From: Propionibacteriaceae bacterium
GTDB taxonomy: Bacteria; Actinomycetota; Actinomycetes; Propionibacteriales; Propionibacteriaceae
Length of the DNA: 11,808 bases
NCBI GenBank assembly: GCA_009778535.1
Contig: WRJP01000049.1
Location: 1 to 11,808, forward strand
Reading direction: 5' to 3'
The notes beneath the pieces are model-generated. The model searched no databases. It was given only the letters and a program-made list of their open reading frames with translations, and was not told where the DNA came from. Below are positions 7,953 to 11,808 of this stretch, piece by piece (position 1 is the first letter of the stretch; each line of letters opens with the position of its first letter). Made by a program: the position numbers and the translations under genes.

Positions 7953-8438
7953 CTATTGCTGGAGCGTCTTAACGAAGTGAACCAACTGATAGTCGCCAGC
8001 CGAGGTTCGTTCGGTTTCACGGTAGCCCAAGCGTATGTAAAGGCGGATATTCGCAGTGCTGTATTCGCCGGTGAATAGCCGCAAGGAACGCGCATGGGGA
8101 AACACAGTTTCGGTTTCGCGCAGCAATCGAGTACCGAGACCTTCACCTTGCCGGTCAGGAACCACCATCAAGCGTCCAACTTCTGCATCGGTTCCCAGCC
8201 GATGCAGCCGAACTGCCCCCAGCAGCCGTCCATTTTCTCTGATTCCCAATGCAACCACATCCGGGTCGGCAAGCTCGACCCGCAATTCATCCAAGGTTTG
8301 AACCAGCGGCGGTAACCTGAAATCGTTATGTGCCACTGCCTGTTCTATGTAGGCGGCACGTTGTAACGTCAGAATTTCACCTGCATCCTGCAACCCCAAC
8401 ACGGATACTGGCACGGCTGTCATTTCTACCTTGTTCAC
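7953..8438 (-). CDS. GNAT-family N-acetyltransferase
   Basis: A 161-residue single-domain acetyltransferase. Motif A, the acetyl-CoA pyrophosphate loop, is seen as VGRLMVVPDRQGEGLGTRLL (87-106) with the QGEGLG core, and motif B as NIRLYIRLGYRE (130-141). The N-terminal DAGEILTLQRAAYIEQA is typical of small GNAT proteins. The substrate cannot be told from sequence. The GTG at 8438 lies 6 nt after a -10-like TAGAAT, so a leaderless start is possible. An ATG five codons on (8423) has AAGG 5 nt upstream and is a real alternative, giving 156 residues. It heads the run of minus-strand genes before prfB. Confidence 0.88.
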   Translation of the reverse strand: MNKVEMTAVPVSVLGLQDAGEILTLQRAAYIEQAVAHNDFRLPPLVQTLDELRVELADPDVVALGIRENGRLLGAVRLHRLGTDAEVGRLMVVPDRQGEGLGTRLLRETETVFPHARSLRLFTGEYSTANIRLYIRLGYRETERTSAGDYQLVHFVKTLQQ

Positions 8439-8444
8439 TTAAAA

Positions 8445-8452
8445 ATTCTATA
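8445..8452 (-). promoter_or_regulatory. candidate -10 for the GNAT gene
   Basis: The minus strand reads TATAGAAT, containing the overlapping -10 choices TATAGA and TAGAAT. TAGAAT ends 6 nt before the GTG, which places the transcript start on the start codon. No strong -35 is visible. Confidence 0.4.
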
Positions 8453-8531
8453 CTGCCGCCAGCATGCGGGAATTCTGCCTCTTGAGATCGGGGTTGCTGC
8501 TAACAGCTAGCAGGCAAATTTCCGCCAAACA

Positions 8532-8559
8532 TTGCAGCGGGCAACGGATTGGGTAGAGA
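8532..8559 (+). promoter_or_regulatory. candidate promoter of the anchored extracellular protein gene
   Basis: TTGCAG (8532-8537), a 16-nt spacer and TAGAGA (8554-8559) on the plus strand predict a start about 65 nt before the gene. The match is fair only. The 190-bp gap between the divergent GNAT and plus-strand genes holds no gene that I can support. Confidence 0.3.
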
Positions 8560-8629
8560 CTGGATGCTACATATTGCCGTGGCAGCCTTGGCATAGGTAA
8601 CGACAGCACAACCGAGGAAAAGCTGGGAG

Positions 8630-9289
8630 ATGATTGCAATGAAGAATTGGCCTTCGCAAGCAAAAGTCATAACGATCATTTCGATGGTGGTAGCCGTCGC
8701 CGCAATAGCCGCATTGTTATTGGATTTAGCACTCGGCTGGAGTAAAACAAGCTCACCGAACTACGACGACCCCACGCCTACAACCAGCAGAGTTGAAAAC
8801 CCGGCCTCGACCTCAGTGATAGCGCCGCCGTCGACTACCCAAACGTCGACCCCTGGGACACCTACTGCTACTGACACCTCAGCCCCGCAGTCCACTGAAA
8901 GCTCATATGCGTTTATCTCGGATTGGAATGACGGGGCAGCTAACAAAACAAATTTGGCCTTTGAGTTTGTGGACTGGCTGACTGGCGAAGCGGCAGTGGA
9001 GATGTACATGCAGGATTTCCCTGGTATTTCAGCCGAAGATGCGGAGCTAATGACACAAGAAGCAGGATATATCCGCAACGTCAATCCCGAACTGCGATGG
9101 TTCACCACAACTGATAGCAGCGCCTACTACCTGCCTGACGACAATTTGGTCAACAAGTTGGTTAGCTATGACACTTTCAAACTCATGATGCTCCCCGCTA
9201 TCGACGCTAAGGACGATTGGTTGACCTTTGTCGAAGTCACAACTTCTTCAGACATGATCGTCAAAATCGAATGGGCGTACCGCCCTTAG
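8630..9289 (+). CDS. membrane-anchored extracellular protein of unknown function
   Basis: A 219-residue protein that I do not recognise. Residues 12-36 form one hydrophobic segment after a short basic start, which suits an uncleaved signal anchor or a signal peptide. Residues 40-92 are a Pro/Thr/Ser-rich linker of the kind that spans the cell wall. Residues 93-219 look like a folded mixed domain with VDWLTGEAAVEMY, YIRNVNPELRWF and VKIEWAYRP; it has no cysteine, so no disulfides. GAGGA lies 11 nt before the ATG at 8630. A second ATG at 8639 has GGGAG 9 nt upstream and is equally likely, giving 216 residues. It stands alone on the plus strand between a GNAT gene and a tRNA. The end, GGGCG-TAC-CGCCC, can form a small hairpin inside the last codons. 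Confidence 0.8.
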   Translation: MIAMKNWPSQAKVITIISMVVAVAAIAALLLDLALGWSKTSSPNYDDPTPTTSRVENPASTSVIAPPSTTQTSTPGTPTATDTSAPQSTESSYAFISDWNDGAANKTNLAFEFVDWLTGEAAVEMYMQDFPGISAEDAELMTQEAGYIRNVNPELRWFTTTDSSAYYLPDDNLVNKLVSYDTFKLMMLPAIDAKDDWLTFVEVTTSSDMIVKIEWAYRP

Positions 9290-9495
9290 GTGGTCACCCG
9301 TTGTCTTCTGCGCGCAGTCGCAGGATCGATACACCGAGCATGGATCAGCACTCAACCAGTTGGAGACCGTGTTTCTGCGCTGCTTCGCACTTCGTCAACA
9401 CTTAATCATGTGTTCGGCAGCTTCGCTGCCTATCACAAGCTTCAATCGGCTCGGAAACACAAGCTAGCTTTCGTTTCACTCGCCTCATTCGCTTG
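9290..9495. other. repeat-rich non-coding gap downstream of tRNA-Val
   Basis: About 200 bp with no convincing gene. It holds a perfect hairpin GGCAGC-TTC-GCTGCC (9416-9430), the pair AACAC/GTGTT around 9396-9414, and CACAAGC at 9434-9440 and 9458-9464 with its inverse GCTTGTG at 9491-9497. No T-run follows these stems on either strand, so I do not call a terminator. The structures probably belong to the 3' trailer of the tRNA transcript or to transcript ends meeting here. Confidence 0.45.
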
Positions 9496-9569
9496 TGGGC
9501 GCAAACGGACTCGAACCGCCGGCCTCTTCCTTGTAAGGGAAGCGCTCTAACCAACTGAGCTATGCGCCC
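9496..9569 (-). tRNA. tRNA-Val (anticodon UAC)
   Basis: The reverse complement folds as a full cloverleaf. The acceptor stem is GGGCGCA/TGCGCCC, the D arm GCTC/GAGC with AGTTGGTTA, the anticodon stem CTTCC/GGAAG with loop CTTACAA (anticodon TAC, reading GUA and related Val codons), a 5-nt variable loop and the T arm GGCGG-TTCGAGT-CCGTT. The discriminator is A. The 3' CCA is not encoded (A is followed by CAA), so it must be added after transcription. Confidence 0.96.
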
Positions 9570-9638
9570 GAACGTGCAGCAATCTTATGCCAACAAGCAG
9601 ACAAGCAAAAACCCGCGTTCGGAAAACCCGACAATTTC

Positions 9639-10058
9639 TCAGCGTCGGGAGCCTTTAGGACGACCCAGTTTATGCGCATGCCACCTTTGCGAAACTGAAG
9701 CCGGATTTGCAAGCGCCAGTCCTGCGGCCAGTGCAGCTTCGGAAATATCGGCGGCATCAATGTAGCCATCGTTTCCGAGTTTGGGAGTCAGCAACCAAAT
9801 GAAGCCCTTCTCACCCAAATCAGTCAACGCATCGACAAGGCCATCGGTGAGATCACCGTCCTCGTAGCGCCACCACAGCAACACTGCATCAACTGCTTCC
9901 ACCGCTTCGTAGATAAGATCGGATTCGATCTCATCCATAAGCAATGAACGAAGATCTTCATCGACATCTTCGTCCCAACCAAGTTCTTGAACTATCTGAC
10001 CAGAGACAAGCCCCATCGCGGCCACTCCGCTTTGGCGTGTCAACCCTTCGGTGCTCAC
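9639..10058 (-). CDS. DUF3052 family protein
   Basis: An acidic protein of about 139 residues from this start, belonging to a family largely confined to actinobacteria. The diagnostic stretch SGQIVQELGWDEDVDEDLR is followed by AVDAVLLWWRYEDGDLTDGLVDALTDL and FIWLLTPKLGNDGYIDAADISEAA, which are family hallmarks. It has no signal peptide or membrane segment. The biochemical role of the family is unknown to me. The start is uncertain: GTG at 10058 (GCAGG about 9 nt upstream) gives an N terminus of normal family length, while in-frame ATGs at 10088 and 10100 and a TTG at 10106 would add 10 to 16 residues. It is divergent from the FasR-like gene. In M. tuberculosis, as I recall, the homologue Rv2239c lies near aceE, the PucR-type Rv2242 and fabD; aceE is not between them here. 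Confidence 0.85.
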   Translation of the reverse strand: MSTEGLTRQSGVAAMGLVSGQIVQELGWDEDVDEDLRSLLMDEIESDLIYEAVEAVDAVLLWWRYEDGDLTDGLVDALTDLGEKGFIWLLTPKLGNDGYIDAADISEAALAAGLALANPASVSQRWHAHKLGRPKGSRR

Positions 10059-10106
10059 ATAGAAAAGCCTGCCAGAAAACTGTTGCATAGAAAAATGCAT
10101 GACCAA

Positions 10107-10235
10107 AAGTAGCGCAATTTTTCGCTGTTATCTGAAAAAACGACCTGCTGACTTCGTAAAAAAGGCTAGCTGCACAAATCTTGAAGCTAAACTGGCGTAA
10201 CCTGTTGCTGTCTTCGAGATGGAAATGGAGATTCA
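10107..10235. other. divergent intergenic region between DUF3052 and fasR-like genes
   Basis: About 130 bp of A/T-rich sequence, with runs of A and T near 10117-10163, that must hold promoters for both genes. Only the plus-strand -10 (10188-10193) is convincing. The CTACAA half-site seen before fabD is absent here, so there is no sign that the regulator uses that site on its own promoter. Confidence 0.4.
10188..10193 (+). promoter_or_regulatory. candidate -10 of the fasR-like gene
   Basis: TAAACT on the plus strand, 42 bp before the GTG start, predicts a start near 10200 and a leader of about 35 nt that includes the GGAG ribosome site. The same hexamer occurs before ftsE. No clear -35 is present. 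Confidence 0.35.
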
Positions 10236-11405
10236 GTGGACAACTGGTGGCCGCGCGAGAAGGTCAGAACTACTATCGCCGCTGCAATGAAGGCGCGTTT
10301 AGGTACCCTGATCACAGCAGCCCAGACCAAAATCGCCGCAGATAACCCCTGGATTACCACTTTGGATGCTGAGAACCGGTCTTGGATTTCAGCGGTCGCC
10401 CAGGCAGGCATCACTGGCCTAATCGACTGGTTCCAAGCAGCAGGCGACTCTGGGGCACCAACCCACGTTTTTTCCGCAGCCCCACCCGCGCTAACTCGCA
10501 AGATCAGCCTGGAACAGACCGTTGATCTGGTGCGTTCCACTGTTGACGCGCTCGAAAAAGAAATAACAACCTTCGAGCCTGCCTACCAAGCCCCGCTCCA
10601 GCTAGCATTACTGCACTACGCTCGCGAGATAGCTTTCGCAGCGGCACAGACCTATGCCAGAGCAGCAGAAACCAGAGGCGCATGGGACGCGCGTTTAGAG
10701 TCGCTGGTAGTTGACGCAGTAATCCGCGGCAAAGCCGGAATCGCACTGATGTCACAAGCCTCAACCTTGGGCTGGACTACTCCAGAAGAAATGACCGTAG
10801 TGATCGGAACCGCTCCAGCAGAACCGATAGTCGCAATCGAACGCATCCGCAAGCTGTTGACGAAAGCCGGTGCCGAAGTCCTCGCCTCTCAGCAAGGGCA
10901 ACGTCTAGTAGTAATAATCGGCGGCACCTGTGAAATGCTGGCGAACCCGCAAACGCTGCTGCGTGATTGCCTAGACGAATTCGGCACTGGAAATGTTGTG
11001 ATCGGCCCGAAAGTCTCCAATCTGGAAGAAGCCTCCCGCAGCGCAGCCGATGCAATGTCTGGACTGGGCGCGGCAAAAGCCTGGAGCGACGCCCCACGGC
11101 TGGTGCCCGCCGCAGCACTGCTTCCAGAGCGCGTCCTAGCAGGGGACGCAAATGCCCGCAGCATCCTGGTTGAGACTCTCTACAAACCATTAGTTGCAGC
11201 AGGTGCAGAGCTGGTAGCGACAGTGGTTGAATACCTAAACAACGGCGGGTCGATTGAAGCCGCTGCTCGCACCCTATTCATCCACCCCAACACTGTGCGC
11301 TACCGATTGAAGCGAATCCAGGAGATCACCTCAATGTCGCCGGTCGAACCGCGTGATGGATACGCCTTCCGATTAGCGATCAGTCTGGGAAAACTACAAA
11401 GCTGA
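10236..11405 (+). CDS. fasR: PucR-family transcriptional regulator, FasR-like (fatty acid synthesis)
   Basis: A 389-residue cytoplasmic regulator. The last 65 residues are the PucR-type helix-turn-helix, with AARTLFIHPNTVRYRLKRIQEIT (343-365). The middle (about 155-290) fits the degenerate GGDEF-like domain of the family, after the typical GAWDARLESLVVDAV. The N-terminal ENRSWISAVAQAGI and YAREIAFAAAQTYARAAE match the regulator found just before fabD in Streptomyces, named FasR (SCO2386), an activator of the fabD-fabH-acpP-fabF operon. The symbol follows that usage and not the unrelated TetR-type FasR of M. tuberculosis. The start is GTG with GGAG 5 nt upstream; nearby ATGs are out of frame. 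It is followed after 114 bp by fabD, its likely target. The family call is firm; the target is inferred from position. Confidence 0.9.
   Translation: MDNWWPREKVRTTIAAAMKARLGTLITAAQTKIAADNPWITTLDAENRSWISAVAQAGITGLIDWFQAAGDSGAPTHVFSAAPPALTRKISLEQTVDLVRSTVDALEKEITTFEPAYQAPLQLALLHYAREIAFAAAQTYARAAETRGAWDARLESLVVDAVIRGKAGIALMSQASTLGWTTPEEMTVVIGTAPAEPIVAIERIRKLLTKAGAEVLASQQGQRLVVIIGGTCEMLANPQTLLRDCLDEFGTGNVVIGPKVSNLEEASRSAADAMSGLGAAKAWSDAPRLVPAAALLPERVLAGDANARSILVETLYKPLVAAGAELVATVVEYLNNGGSIEAAARTLFIHPNTVRYRLKRIQEITSMSPVEPRDGYAFRLAISLGKLQS
11394..11402 (+). repeat. CTACAAAGC repeat, copy 1 (overlaps regulator stop)
   Basis: This 9-mer covers the last codons of the FasR-like gene and recurs exactly at 11448-11456; a one-base-shorter form, CTACAAGC, is at 11496-11503. 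It may be an outlying half-site of the operator region, or chance. Confidence 0.35.
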
Positions 11406-11435
11406 CAAGTTTGCAACGCCCGCACAGCAGCGTCG

Positions 11436-11454
11436 TTTGTAGGTTTTCTACAAA
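11436..11454. promoter_or_regulatory. inverted repeat 1 before fabD, candidate operator
   Basis: TTTGTAG-GTTTT-CTACAAA gives perfect 7-bp arms with a 5-nt centre. It lies 66 bp before the fabD start and about 20 bp upstream of the candidate -35, the position expected for an activator site. It is built on the same CTACAA half-site as the larger repeat at 11496-11529. The likely binder is the FasR-like protein encoded just upstream. The symmetry is seen directly; the function is inferred. Confidence 0.5.
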
Positions 11455-11474
11455 GCCTGCGCTCGGGTTTCGTC

Positions 11475-11502
11475 TTGATAAAGCTGTAAATCAGGCTACA
11501 AG
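11475..11502 (+). promoter_or_regulatory. candidate fabD promoter
   Basis: TTGATA (11475-11480), a 16-nt spacer and TACAAG (11497-11502) predict a start near 11508-11510, about 11 nt before the GTG. The -10 is imperfect, as expected for an activated promoter, and it lies inside the left arm of the inverted repeat at 11496-11529. Confidence 0.35.
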
Positions 11503-11529
11503 CACGACAGAGTTAATGCGTGCTTGTAG
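11496..11529. promoter_or_regulatory. inverted repeat 2 spanning the fabD start codon
   Basis: CTACAAGCACG (11496-11506) and CGTGCTTGTAG (11519-11529) are perfect 11-bp arms separated by 12 nt. The right arm contains the fabD GTG start and codons 2-3; the left arm contains the candidate -10. It could be an operator, or in any transcript begun further upstream an RNA hairpin that hides the start codon. Confidence 0.5.
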
Positions 11530-11808
11530 TAGTGGCGCCAGGTCAGGGCGCGCAGACGTCGGGATTTCTTTCAGCGTGGTTGGAGTCAGAATCAAACAAA
11601 GAGTATCTGCAATGGCTTAGTGCGGTTTCTGGAATCGCTCTTTTAGACTATGGAACCCAAGCTGATGCCGAAACCATCAAAGCTACTCAGCTTGCCCAAC
11701 CGCTGCTCGTAGCTGGCGGTCTATGTGCCGCGCGTTCGCTTTTCGGCGACAGCGATCTGGAAAACACTATTGATCTGACCGCTGGTCACAGCGTCGGAGA
11801 GTTGACCG
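11520..11808 (+). CDS. fabD: malonyl-CoA:ACP transacylase FabD, N-terminal part (cut by window edge)
   Basis: Only the first 96 residues are present. FabD moves malonyl from CoA to acyl carrier protein, supplying the extender unit of type II fatty acid synthesis in the cytoplasm. The frame opens with MLVVVAPGQGAQTSGFL; GQGAQ (8-12) supplies the oxyanion-hole Gln. TAGHSVGELT (87-96) carries the catalytic Ser91 in the GHSxG elbow, as expected at about this position. The start is GTG at 11520, chosen because MLVVVAPGQGAQ is the standard N terminus; the ribosome site is weak (AGAG). It follows the FasR-like regulator, as in Streptomyces, and probably heads the fab operon beyond the window. Confidence 0.93.
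   Translation, partial: MLVVVAPGQGAQTSGFLSAWLESESNKEYLQWLSAVSGIALLDYGTQADAETIKATQLAQPLLVAGGLCAARSLFGDSDLENTIDLTAGHSVGELT

Noticed and set aside
9273..9285. GGGCG-TAC-CGCCC at the end of the 8630-9289 gene as a terminator
   Set aside because: It lies inside the coding end and no T-run follows.
9416..9430. GGCAGC-TTC-GCTGCC as a Rho-independent terminator
   Set aside because: The stem is short and no T-run follows on either strand.
9290..9765. Plus-strand open frames over the tRNA-Val and the DUF3052 gene
   Set aside because: They cross a clear tRNA or lie antisense to a recognised gene, and lack motifs.
10504..11190. Minus-strand open frames inside the FasR-like gene
   Set aside because: They are antisense shadows with skewed Arg/Leu/Ser content and no motifs.

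Overview
The window is a stretch of chromosome from an actinobacterium (Actinomycetota). Three things support this: the 16S rRNA gene and its leader; the conserved order prfB, ftsE, ftsX, M23 peptidase, smpB; and a DUF3052 gene next to a PucR-type FasR-like regulator that precedes fabD. Base composition looks close to half G+C by eye, which is low for this phylum. I cannot name a genus. No phage, transposon, CRISPR or plasmid gene is visible.

Left end (1-1091): the 5' part of a 16S rRNA gene on the minus strand, about E. coli positions 1-700. Behind it lie its leader, a boxA-like element and two tandem promoters. The rRNA carries a base change in the otherwise near-universal 530 loop and further changes near E. 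coli 675-695.

Middle (1092-8438): eight co-oriented minus-strand genes. In transcription order they are a GNAT acetyltransferase, prfB (release factor 2), ftsE, ftsX, an EnvC-like M23 murein hydrolase, smpB, a dienelactone hydrolase-family protein and a radical SAM protein of the anaerobic sulfatase maturase type. ftsE/ftsX and hydrolase/radical-SAM overlap as TAATG and TGATG, so translation is probably coupled. FtsE and FtsX should form the membrane ATPase that controls the secreted M23 enzyme during division. FtsE has Pro where the switch (H-loop) His is expected. prfB and smpB serve translation termination and ribosome rescue.

Right part (8439-11808): a plus-strand gene for a membrane-anchored extracellular protein of unknown function, a minus-strand tRNA-Val(UAC), a minus-strand DUF3052 gene, and then, divergently, a PucR-family regulator (FasR type) followed by the start of fabD, which runs off the end. 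The regulator-fabD gap holds two perfect inverted repeats built on the same CTACAA half-site. One of them spans the fabD start codon, and together they are a good candidate operator for fatty acid synthesis control.

The most noteworthy points are the FtsE H-loop change, the 16S 530-loop change, the fabD repeats, and the hydrolase/sulfatase-maturase pair with no sulfatase nearby. I did not find a clear, wholly new multi-gene system.
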